Shown here: positions 24,425-31,846 of the stretch, piece by piece | Position numbering within the stretch: position 1 is the stretch's first letter | Layout of the letters: every line of letters starts with the position of its first letter | From: CAZBRS01 sp964494475 | Lineage (GTDB): Bacteria; Myxococcota_A; UBA9042; CAZBRS01 | Assembly: GCA_964494475.1 (NCBI GenBank) | Contig: CAZBRS010000014.1 | Location: 36,225-100,224, forward strand | Length of the DNA stretch: 64,000 bases | Direction: 5' to 3' | The notes under the pieces: model-generated | The model's database searches: none | Told to the model about the DNA's origin: nothing | What the model saw: only the letters and a program-made list of their open reading frames with translations | Program-made: the position numbers and the translations under genes

Positions 24425-26488
24425 CTACTGTACCGCGCCTTCCGGCGCTTTTCCAGTTCCCGCGTCGGGAGACGTGCTATCGCCCCGTCGAATCTCCGCG
24501 GCGCGCGCTCGCGTTGGCTGCGACGGGTCGAGCGCCTCGGCCCGCTCGAGCAGCGGCAGGGCCTCGACGGCCTGCCCGGCCGCCACGCGATAGCGCGCCA
24601 GGTTCAGGAGGGCCAGCACCGAGTCGGGGCGCAGCGCGAGCGCCTGCTCGGTGAGCGTGATGGCCTCGGACAGCCGCCCCGCGCGGGCGAGCAGGGCTCC
24701 AGAGTTCACGAGGGCCTTCGGGTTCTCGGGGTCCTGGGCGAGCGCCTCGGCGAGCAGGCGCGCGGCCGTGGGCCCGTCGTCCAGCCGCGCCGCTGCCGTG
24801 GCTGCCTGGCTGAGCCAGGTCGAGAGGGCCCCCGCGCTCTCGCGCGACACGTGGGACCGGGCCGCCGCCAGGAAGGCGTGGAACGCGTGGCCCACGTCGG
24901 CGCCGCGGCCCTCGACGGGCGCCACCGGGAAGCCGACGGGCGGCCGCTCGAAGAGCGCCTTCTCGTACTCGGTGAGCCCGGGCTCCCAGAAGACCGCCGG
25001 CCCGTTGGTGCCGACCCCGATCAGGGCGTCGAGGGCCTGCAACTGCACCTTCCGCACCTCGCGCAGCTCGGGGTGTCGATCGAGCTGGTCGGCCAGCCGG
25101 AGCAGGGACGCCGGGAACCCGTCGACACGGTGGAGCCGGCCGAGCGTTCGCAGGTGGCTGCTCTCGACCACGTGGGCGGCGACCACGTGGGTCGTGTCGA
25201 GCCGGAAGCCTTCGACCCCCTGGAGATACAGGGCCCCGGCGCTCAGGTGGTCGCTGCTCGTGAGGAGCACCGAGCCGGGCGGTACCAGCTCGAAGGCGCG
25301 CTGCGCCAGGGCGAGCGCGTGCACGTCGCGCCCCAGGTCGGCCTCGTAGAGCGCGTCGGGGGCCAGCCCCAGGGGCAGCGCCGGCAACGTCAGGAGCAGC
25401 ACGCGGCGCGCCACGGGGAGGCCCGAGAGGCGTCGGGCCAGCGCGGCCAGGGGCACCACCGCCAGCACCAACGCCGCGAACAGAGAGAACACGACCGTCT
25501 GCCGGTCGGCGATGCCCATGGGGTTCAGCCCCAGCGTGAACCCGAGGTCGACCAGCACCGCCAACGCCAGCAGGCCGAGCAGTCGACGACCGGACGCCCG
25601 GAGGGCCAGCAGCACCGCGCCCAGGGGCACCAGCGCGGCCACGAGGCCCAGATCGTCGCCGACCACCCGCCACAGGAGCTGCACGCGCACCTCGAGCACC
25701 TGCCACGAGACCTGCCCCACCTCGGCGAAGGAGCGCGCGATGCGGGCGCCGGTCACGTGCTCGACGAAGGCCGTCCAGGTGCGCGGATCGCCCCAGTTGC
25801 GGAAGGGTTCGGCCGCAGCGCGCAGCGGCAGGTAGCCGAGCGCGAGCAGGCCGACCACGCCCGCCAGGGGCAGCAGCGCCAGCCCCGCGAGGCCCAGCCG
25901 ACGCCGCCCCACGCAGACCGACACCAGCAACAGCGCCCCGAGGATCAAAGCGGCCGCGGCGTGGTGGGCCCCCGCGAGCCCGGTCACGAACGCGAGCAGC
26001 ACGATGCGCCGGGCGTCGGACGCGGCGTCGACGGCCAGGCTCACCCCCAGCATGACGAGCAGGAGCGAGGGCAGGTAGACCTCGGCCGTGGCCGCATGCA
26101 CGAAGAGCGTTCGCGTCGCGAGGACCAGCACGCCCAGCAGCAGCGCCAGCGAGGGCACCACCGCCACGCCGGCGCGCCGGAGCAGGCGCGTGGCCAGGAG
26201 CACGGCGCAGAAGGCCGCGAGCAGCGACAGCAGGTGCGTGCGGAAGGGCACCGAGCCGACGGGGACGAGCTGCGCGGCGCGCGCCAGCACGTTGTAGAGG
26301 GGGAAGCCCGTGGGGTGCGGGACGCCCAGGCAGAAGGCCGCGCTCACGAACTCGGCGTCGTCGTACCAGGCGATGGAGGGGGCCACCAGGAACAGCGCCG
26401 CGAGCCAGGCGGCCGCCAGCAGGCCGCGATCGCCGGGCAGGCGCGCCGCCGCCTCGGTCCAACGGGTGGACCGCCCGCCGTCAGCCAC
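24425..26488 (-). CDS. DUF2723/TMEM260-like membrane protein with C-terminal TPRs
   Basis: This 687-residue protein has a GTG start at 26488. The N-terminal half holds about ten membrane spans and the family hallmark WYDDAEFVSAAFCLGVPHPTG (about 41-61), whose acidic residues resemble those of GT-C glycosyltransferases. Members of this group include eukaryotic TMEM260, an O-mannosyltransferase. A soluble region follows, and about two TPR units lie at ~595-665. The likely activity is transfer of sugar from a lipid carrier onto envelope proteins. It overlaps the PIG-L gene by 8 bases, so deacetylase and transferase are co-translated. Confidence 0.84.
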   Translation of the reverse strand: MADGGRSTRWTEAAARLPGDRGLLAAAWLAALFLVAPSIAWYDDAEFVSAAFCLGVPHPTGFPLYNVLARAAQLVPVGSVPFRTHLLSLLAAFCAVLLATRLLRRAGVAVVPSLALLLGVLVLATRTLFVHAATAEVYLPSLLLVMLGVSLAVDAASDARRIVLLAFVTGLAGAHHAAAALILGALLLVSVCVGRRRLGLAGLALLPLAGVVGLLALGYLPLRAAAEPFRNWGDPRTWTAFVEHVTGARIARSFAEVGQVSWQVLEVRVQLLWRVVGDDLGLVAALVPLGAVLLALRASGRRLLGLLALAVLVDLGFTLGLNPMGIADRQTVVFSLFAALVLAVVPLAALARRLSGLPVARRVLLLTLPALPLGLAPDALYEADLGRDVHALALAQRAFELVPPGSVLLTSSDHLSAGALYLQGVEGFRLDTTHVVAAHVVESSHLRTLGRLHRVDGFPASLLRLADQLDRHPELREVRKVQLQALDALIGVGTNGPAVFWEPGLTEYEKALFERPPVGFPVAPVEGRGADVGHAFHAFLAAARSHVSRESAGALSTWLSQAATAAARLDDGPTAARLLAEALAQDPENPKALVNSGALLARAGRLSEAITLTEQALALRPDSVLALLNLARYRVAAGQAVEALPLLERAEALDPSQPTRARAAEIRRGDSTSPDAGTGKAPEGAVQ

Positions 26489-27395
26489 CGCGCGCCCCGA
26501 GGAGGTGCCGCGCGAGCACGGCCAGCGTGCGGTCGAAGCGCATGGGCGTGTCGAACCAGCGATCGAACAGGTAGTCGAGCCGGCTCGAGACGTGGGTGGA
26601 GCGCGTCAGGTCGCGCTCCGGCGGGACCTCGGCGAACACCTCGCGGGAGAGGAACGACGCCAGCGTCACGCGCCGGAGGCGAAGGGCACCGAGCACGCCG
26701 TACAGCCGGATGAGCGCCTGGAAGCCCCCGATGATGTCGACCTGGCTGGGATAGCTGCCGAGGAGCGCCCGCTTGCGGTCGTATTCGGCGGGCGTGAGCA
26801 GGAGCTCGTGGTGGGGGGCCCGCCGCCAGGGTCGGAAGCGCAACGCCACCAGCGACGCCAGCTCGTACTCGGGCACCTCGAAGAGCCGGATGGTGCGCCC
26901 GATCTCCCGGCCGACGACGCGCGCCGCGCAGGTGGCGAGCAGGTGCACCAGGTCGTGGCCGGTGTGTCCGCCCTGCCAGGCGAGCGTCCAGAGGACCTGC
27001 GGCTCGCGCGCACGTACGGCCGCGAGGACCTCCTCGAGCAGGACCTCGAAGAACGCGAGCGTGGCGGGGAGCGGTCCCTCGTTCACGAGGGACGCCAGGT
27101 GCCGGTAGATGGCCAGCTCGGAGTGCCCCAGGAACGTGAGCCGCGGTTCGGAGACGCCCACCTCGGCCACGGCGGCGATTGACTCGCGCCGGCGCGTTTC
27201 GGCATACACCGTCGGCTCGGTCCGGTAGCGGGGCGCGAGCCCGTCGCCGTTGGTCAACCACACGATCGGCGTGTCGGGGGGCAGGCGCTGCAGCAGGCCA
27301 GCGAAGCCGACCTCGTCGTCCTGGTGGGCCAGCACGATCTGGTGGCGCAGCGAGCCGTCGAAGAGCGCGGGCTCGTTCGCGACCGCGCGGCCCAT
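26481..27395 (-). CDS. PIG-L family deacetylase
   Basis: This 304-residue protein starts at the ATG at 27395, 2 bases after the upstream TPR gene ends. The metal motif AHQDDE (23-28) corresponds to the PIG-L AHPDDE, with Gln in place of Pro. The second metal and His block is WQGGHTGHDLVH. These enzymes remove N-acetyl groups from GlcNAc-type substrates such as GlcNAc-PI or bacillithiol and mycothiol precursors. Here the neighbours (a GT-C-like protein and TPR proteins) point to glycan or lipid-linked sugar processing. It is predicted to be cytoplasmic. Confidence 0.87.
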   Translation of the reverse strand: MGRAVANEPALFDGSLRHQIVLAHQDDEVGFAGLLQRLPPDTPIVWLTNGDGLAPRYRTEPTVYAETRRRESIAAVAEVGVSEPRLTFLGHSELAIYRHLASLVNEGPLPATLAFFEVLLEEVLAAVRAREPQVLWTLAWQGGHTGHDLVHLLATCAARVVGREIGRTIRLFEVPEYELASLVALRFRPWRRAPHHELLLTPAEYDRKRALLGSYPSQVDIIGGFQALIRLYGVLGALRLRRVTLASFLSREVFAEVPPERDLTRSTHVSSRLDYLFDRWFDTPMRFDRTLAVLARHLLGARGG

Positions 27396-27397
27396 GG

Positions 27398-28159
27398 TCA
27401 GTCCTGGATTTCCTTGATGCGCTTGCGGGCCCACTGGCGGGCGTCGTCGGTCTCCCACTCGAGGTGCGTGGGCACGTCGGAGGCTTCGACCTTCTTGAAG
27501 TACTCGATGGCGGTCTTCTCGTCGCCGCTCTTCAGGTAGGCCTCGGCGACCTCGAGCAGCAGCTCGGGATTGCGCCCGTTCAGGGCCTCGGCCTTCTTCA
27601 GGTACTCGAGCGCCTTCTCGTCGTCGCCCCACGAGATGAACGACGGGAGCTCGCGGTACAGCACACCCAGGCACATGTAGGCCTCGAAGCGCTGCGGGGT
27701 ATCCGCGATCATCTTCTCGAGGAACTCCTTCATGGGCTTCACGGCCTTCAGGGCCGCGCGGATGCCCGTGCTCGTGCCCGCCTTGACGCGGTCCATCACC
27801 CACCAGTACCGGCCGTCGTAGCCCTTGGGTTCGAGGTTGCGGGCCCGCTTGGCGCAGCGAACGCCCTGGTTCGCGATGGCCGAGCAGGTCTCGCTGTCGC
27901 CCGCCTGCAGGCGCCTGTGGGCGTAGTAGTACGCCGTACGGGCACACCAGATCTGCAGTTCGTAGTCTTTGGCGTGCTCGTTGGCGAGCGCCACGAACTT
28001 CTCGTGGGCCTCCTTGTGCCGAGCCTCGTCGGCGCGCTGCTTGTAGGTGGCCAGCGCGTCGTTGAAGGCAGTCTCCCGCGACGGCGCCTCTTCGGAAGAG
28101 GCCGGCGACGAGGCGAACCCGAGGGCCAACGCCACGACGATCGGAACGACCCGGTTCAT
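27398..28159 (-). CDS. Periplasmic TPR protein
   Basis: This 253-residue protein has GAGGAG before its ATG and a clear signal peptide (MNRVVPIVVALALGFASSPA). The mature part is helical with several TPR-type units, clearest at ~150-230 (EKALEYLKKAEALNGRNPELL and KSGDEKTAIEYFKKVEA). Four cysteines in the middle could form disulfides. It is the first gene of the four-gene unit ending at the response regulator. Its role is unknown. It probably scaffolds an envelope glycosylation complex. Confidence 0.8.
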   Translation of the reverse strand: MNRVVPIVVALALGFASSPASSEEAPSRETAFNDALATYKQRADEARHKEAHEKFVALANEHAKDYELQIWCARTAYYYAHRRLQAGDSETCSAIANQGVRCAKRARNLEPKGYDGRYWWVMDRVKAGTSTGIRAALKAVKPMKEFLEKMIADTPQRFEAYMCLGVLYRELPSFISWGDDEKALEYLKKAEALNGRNPELLLEVAEAYLKSGDEKTAIEYFKKVEASDVPTHLEWETDDARQWARKRIKEIQD

Positions 28160-28262
28160 GCTTGCTCCTCCCGCGGCGCGTTTCGACGCCGTCGCAGCAA
28201 CATACCAGAGGGCTCGGCCGAGAGCAACGCCGCGGTATCGGGCTCCGGTCCGCTGAAAACGA

Positions 28263-28292
28263 TTGACAAGAGGGGGAGCCATCCTCTACAAG
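28263..28292 (+). promoter_or_regulatory. Promoter of the PxxKW gene
   Basis: TTGACA (28263-28268), an 18-base spacer and TACAAG (28287-28292) lie 29 bases before the ATG. The -35 is perfect and the -10 is weak. Confidence 0.5.
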
Positions 28293-28321
28293 CGGACGTC
28301 TTTCGACGGGAGTTGATCTCC

Positions 28322-28603
28322 ATGAAGTGCACCACTGTTCGTCCTGGCTTCGACTGCGTCTTCATGGCGAAGACCGGTTGCGGCTTCCACGCTGGCGCGT
28401 GCCAGCCGATCGTCGAGAAGTGCGAAGGCTGCGCACACATCCTCGTGAAGGAAGACGGGCGCTACTGCGACGTTTTCCCCGACCCCGCGTTCAAGTGGTC
28501 GGTCGGCTACTGCAACTTCGCCACGAACATCAAGATCGAGGCGAAGACCGAGAAGAAGGTCAACCCCCTGAAGGCCTCGAAGCGCCAGATCTCCGGCAAA
28601 TAG
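28322..28603 (+). CDS. PxxKW-family cysteine-rich protein
   Basis: This is a 93-residue protein starting MKCTTVRPGFDCVFM, with GGGAG upstream. It contains nine cysteines in close pairs (CGFHAGAC, CEGC) and the hallmark PAFKW followed by GYCNFAT. These match the small PxxKW family that I recall from Geobacter-type and related anaerobic delta-proteobacteria. The cysteine pattern suggests Zn or Fe-S binding. No function is known. It has its own promoter and no signal peptide, so it is probably cytoplasmic. Much longer frames that run into this one from upstream are not coding. Confidence 0.82.
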   Translation: MKCTTVRPGFDCVFMAKTGCGFHAGACQPIVEKCEGCAHILVKEDGRYCDVFPDPAFKWSVGYCNFATNIKIEAKTEKKVNPLKASKRQISGK

Positions 28604-28620
28604 GCCTTCGTCCGGTGTGT

Positions 28621-28643
28621 AGGGGCGATTCACGAATCGCCCT
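28621..28643. repeat. AGGGGC palindrome between convergent genes
   Basis: AGGGGCGATTC, a 2-base AC loop and GAATCGCCC give a perfect 9-bp stem (28623-28631 with 28634-28642), preceded by TGTGT. It lies in the 54-base gap between the PxxKW and FAD-oxidoreductase stops. Confidence 0.8.
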
Positions 28644-28657
28644 CCCCCCTGATCGGC

Positions 28658-30079
28658 CTACGCCTTCAGCAGCTTGTCGGCCAGCAGCCGCGCTCCCAGG
28701 AACGCGCCCTCGAAGCCGAGCGCCCCGTACAGGTACCGCGAGGCCATGTAGCAATTCTTGTAAGGTGTCTCCAGCACCAGATCGTTCAGCCCCAGGTTCC
28801 GCTCCTCGACCAGAGGATAGACCGCCGCCAGCCGCCCGGGGCGCACCTGCCCGTTCTCGTCGAAGCCGAGCCGGATCTTCTCGATCGTGAGGTCGGGCAG
28901 GAAGGGGTGTACGCGCTCGAGCGACTCGAGCAGGCGCCGGTCGATGCGGTCGAGGAACGCGGGCTGCGCCGAGAACTCGGCGGCCGCCACCCAGGTGGTG
29001 GCGAGCACGACGGTCTCGGTGCCCGATGCGGGCTGCCGGCGCGGCACGTGCACCGAGACGGGCACGCCCGTCCAGGCGGGATCGAAGAACAGGAAGTTGC
29101 CCGCGGCCTCGAGGAAACGCTCGGAGCGCAGGCGCAACGCCAGCGGGTAGAGGTAGCCCGCGGGGTGGCGCATGAGCACGTGCTGGTGGAACTTCTCCTT
29201 CTGCCCCTCGGGGGGCACGAGCTGCAGGAAGCGCCGGGGCTCCATGTTGCAGAGCACCACCTCGGCGCCGAACGAGTCCTTGCCCGCGCGCATCTGGATC
29301 TCGTTGATGCGCCCGCGGTGCACGTCGAAGCCCGAGACCTGCGCGTCTTGCACCACGAGCCCGCTCTTGCGGCGGATGACCTCGAGGAAGAACTCCCGGA
29401 AGTCGGCCTCGTCGTCGTCGACCAGGTACAGCCCGTCGAGCACGCCGCGAGCGACGCGCAGGAAGGGAAACGCCTGCAGCGGCGAGGCGTAGGTGTGCGT
29501 CAGGAACGGGTAGTAGGCCTTGAGGAAGGGCAGCAGCGCCGTGCGCCGATCGAGCGGGCTGCCGTCGAAGGCCTCGCGCACGATGGGGAACTCGTCGGCG
29601 AGCTTGGAGACGGCGCGCCCCTCGCCCCAGCCGTCGGGGGGCACGACCGGCTTGCGATCGAGCACCTGCTGCAGATCGCCGTCGAGCAGCAGCAGCTTCT
29701 GGACCCAGTCGAGGTCGAGGGCGGCCGCCTCGTGGAGCTCGCGCTCGAGCTCGGGGCCGAGCCCGTCGGCCTCGTCGAGATCGAGCCGGTAGTGCTCGCC
29801 GAGGAGCTGCAGGCTGGGTCGGGCACGGAGGAGCCGGTTCCGGACCTGCAGGAAGACGTCGATGTCGTTCAGCACCGAGCGCACGAGGGTCGACGTCTCG
29901 ACCCCGTAGATCCACGGGTTCGAGACCGGCAGCAGGTGCTCTCCCCGGCGCTCCCAGGCCCGCCCCTCGCCGTTCTCGATGACGGCCACGCGCTTGCCGC
30001 GCTTGGCCGCCATGGCCCCGAAGAGGATGCCCGACAGGTCGCCCCCGACGATCGCGAAGTCGAAGAAGCTCGATGGCAT
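28658..30079 (-). CDS. FAD/NAD(P)-binding amine oxidase/phytoene desaturase-like protein
   Basis: This 473-residue protein has an N-terminal dinucleotide-binding fold (FAIVGGDLSGILFGAMAAKRG, with VAVIE ending the second strand). At the C-terminus, YLYGALGFEGAFLGARLLADKLL fits the flavin-binding helix of the phytoene desaturase/carotenoid isomerase superfamily. The usual GxGxxG is altered to GGDLSG. It may be a flavin oxidoreductase acting on a lipid or polyene, or a chaperone-like relative. The substrate is unknown. It starts 1 base after the purN stop, so it lies in the purM-purN transcription unit. Confidence 0.75.
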   Translation of the reverse strand: MPSSFFDFAIVGGDLSGILFGAMAAKRGKRVAVIENGEGRAWERRGEHLLPVSNPWIYGVETSTLVRSVLNDIDVFLQVRNRLLRARPSLQLLGEHYRLDLDEADGLGPELERELHEAAALDLDWVQKLLLLDGDLQQVLDRKPVVPPDGWGEGRAVSKLADEFPIVREAFDGSPLDRRTALLPFLKAYYPFLTHTYASPLQAFPFLRVARGVLDGLYLVDDDEADFREFFLEVIRRKSGLVVQDAQVSGFDVHRGRINEIQMRAGKDSFGAEVVLCNMEPRRFLQLVPPEGQKEKFHQHVLMRHPAGYLYPLALRLRSERFLEAAGNFLFFDPAWTGVPVSVHVPRRQPASGTETVVLATTWVAAAEFSAQPAFLDRIDRRLLESLERVHPFLPDLTIEKIRLGFDENGQVRPGRLAAVYPLVEERNLGLNDLVLETPYKNCYMASRYLYGALGFEGAFLGARLLADKLLKA

Positions 30080-30080
30080 G

Positions 30081-30686
30081 TCAGGTCAACCTCACCACGC
30101 GGCCCGTTCGTTGCACGCGTCCGGCCACCAGCCAGCCGAGCACCTCGGGGTAGAGGTGGTGCTCCTCCGCGAGGATGCGCGCCGAGAGGCTCTGTTCGGT
30201 GTCGTCGGGCAGCACCGGCACGGCGCGCTGGGCCAGGATGGGCCCGCTGTCGACGCCCTCGTCGACCAGGTGCACCGTGCAGCCCGAGAGCTTGACCCCG
30301 TACGCCAGGGCATCGGCCTGCGCGTGGGTGCCCGGGAACGACGGCAGCAGCGCGGGGTGGATGTTGACGATGCGGTCGCGGAAGCGCGCCACGAACGACG
30401 CCGAGAGCAGGCGCATGTAGCCGGCCAGCACGATCCAGTCGGCGCCGGCGGCCTCGACGCGCGCCGCGATGGCGGCGTCGTGCTCCTCGCGTGACGCGAA
30501 GCCCTTGCGGGGCACCACCGCCAGGGGCACGCCCGCCCGCAGGGCGCGGTCCAGCACGGCGGCCCCGGGTTGATCGGAGACCACGAGCACCACGCGGGCG
30601 GCCAGGCTTCCCTCGGCGATGGCGTCGAGGATGGCCTGCAGGTTCGAGCCGCGCCCCGAGGCGAGGACCGCGAGCCGATCAGACAA
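30081..30686 (-). CDS. purN: Phosphoribosylglycinamide formyltransferase
   Basis: This 201-residue protein transfers formyl from 10-formyl-THF to GAR in purine synthesis. The best start is a TTG at 30686 with a perfect AAGGAGG six bases upstream. It gives the family-typical N-terminus LAVLASGRGSNLQAI. The catalytic Asn and His are in NIHPALLPSFPGTH, and the Asp is in VDEGVDSGPI. It overlaps the end of purM by 8 bases. TTG starts are uncommon and make this one worth noting. Confidence 0.93.
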   Translation of the reverse strand: MSDRLAVLASGRGSNLQAILDAIAEGSLAARVVLVVSDQPGAAVLDRALRAGVPLAVVPRKGFASREEHDAAIAARVEAAGADWIVLAGYMRLLSASFVARFRDRIVNIHPALLPSFPGTHAQADALAYGVKLSGCTVHLVDEGVDSGPILAQRAVPVLPDDTEQSLSARILAEEHHLYPEVLGWLVAGRVQRTGRVVRLT

Positions 30687-31698
30687 CCCGGACCTCCTTG
30701 GAGGCGTCGGCCACGACCTCGCCCACCACGTACGCGGGCTCACCGGCCTCGGCCAGGGCGAGCACGGCGGCCGCGCCCTGCCCCTTCGGGACGACGGCCA
30801 GGAAGCCGAGCCCCATGTTGAACGTGCGGAACATCTCGGCCTCGTCGACCTGATCGCCCTGGAGGAACGGGAAGATGGGCGGCACGGGCCACGTGCCCCT
30901 CCGGACCACGGCGCCGCAGCCATCGGGCAGCACGCGCGGCAGGTTGCCGGGGATGCCCGCCCCCGTGATGTGCGCCAGCGCCCGCACGTCGGCGACGCGA
31001 CGGAGGAGCTCGACCTGCGGCACGTAGATGCGGGTGGGCGTGAGCAGCACGTCGCCGAGCACGCCGCCGAGCGCGGGCACGTGGGCGTGCAGGTCGAGCC
31101 CCCGCACCTCCACGATCTTGCGCACCAGGCTGTAGCCGTTGGAGTGCACGCCGCTGGAGGGCAGCCCGACGACCTCGTCGCCCACCTGCACGCGCCGCCC
31201 GTCGAGCAGGCCGTCGCGCTCGACGCAGCCCACCGAGAAGCCGGCCAGGTCGTACTCGCCGGCGGGGTACATGCCGGGCATCTCGGCCGTCTCGCCGCCG
31301 AGCAGCGCCATGCGGCCCTGGCGGCACCCCTCGAGGATGCCCTCGAGGATGGCGTGGAACTGCCCGGCCTGCAGCTTGCCCGTGGCCAGGTAGTCGAGGA
31401 AGAAGAGCGGCGTGGCGCCCGTGACCACCACGTCGTTGACGCACATGGCCACGAGGTCGATGCCCATGGTGTCGTGCTTGTCCATGGCGAAGGCGATCTT
31501 CAGCTTGGTGCCCACGCCGTCGGTGCCGCTGACGAGCACGGGGTCCTTGAAGCCCATGAGGTGGTAGAGGCCGGCGAAGCCGCCGATGCCCCCGAGCACC
31601 TCGGGGCCGTTCAGGCCCTTCATGCGCTGCTGCAGCCGCTCGATGGTCGAGTCGGCCAGGTCGATCGAGACGCCCGCGTCCTGGTAGGTGATGGGCAT
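30679..31698 (-). CDS. purM: Phosphoribosylformylglycinamidine cyclo-ligase
   Basis: This 339-residue AIR synthetase starts at ATG 31698, with AAGGAG about 8 bases upstream. Conserved blocks are YQDAGVSID, GGFAGLY, VSGTDGVGTKLKIA, DLVAMCVNDVVVTGA, FFLDYLATGK and GGETAEMPGMY. These are the nucleotide and FGAM-binding residues of PurM. It closes the imidazole ring of the purine precursor. It is first in a purM-purN-FAD oxidoreductase unit. Confidence 0.95.
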   Translation of the reverse strand: MPITYQDAGVSIDLADSTIERLQQRMKGLNGPEVLGGIGGFAGLYHLMGFKDPVLVSGTDGVGTKLKIAFAMDKHDTMGIDLVAMCVNDVVVTGATPLFFLDYLATGKLQAGQFHAILEGILEGCRQGRMALLGGETAEMPGMYPAGEYDLAGFSVGCVERDGLLDGRRVQVGDEVVGLPSSGVHSNGYSLVRKIVEVRGLDLHAHVPALGGVLGDVLLTPTRIYVPQVELLRRVADVRALAHITGAGIPGNLPRVLPDGCGAVVRRGTWPVPPIFPFLQGDQVDEAEMFRTFNMGLGFLAVVPKGQGAAAVLALAEAGEPAYVVGEVVADASKEVRVV

Positions 31699-31717
31699 GA
31701 GCCGGGCTCCTTGTGGA

Positions 31718-31735
31718 GCAGGCATTCGTGCCTGC
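31718..31735. repeat. 7-bp inverted repeat in the purM leader
   Basis: GCAGGCA and TGCCTGC enclose TTCG (CGAA on the purM strand). The hairpin lies just upstream of the purM ribosome site and could affect its translation. It could also be a decayed intergenic repeat. Confidence 0.4.
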
Positions 31736-31846
31736 GTCGTCGGGTCGGCACGGTTCTACCGGATTGGCGGGGCGCGTGCAAGGGCCTGACTGGACGAGCG
31801 ACGCGGTGATGGGTACGCTCTCGGGACCCGCCGTCCCGGAGGTTCC

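Noticed and set aside
30687..30923. Longer N-terminus for purN (start at 30923)
   Set aside because: The added residues overlap purM in another frame and are Arg/Pro/Ser-rich. The TTG with AAGGAGG gives the conserved purN start.
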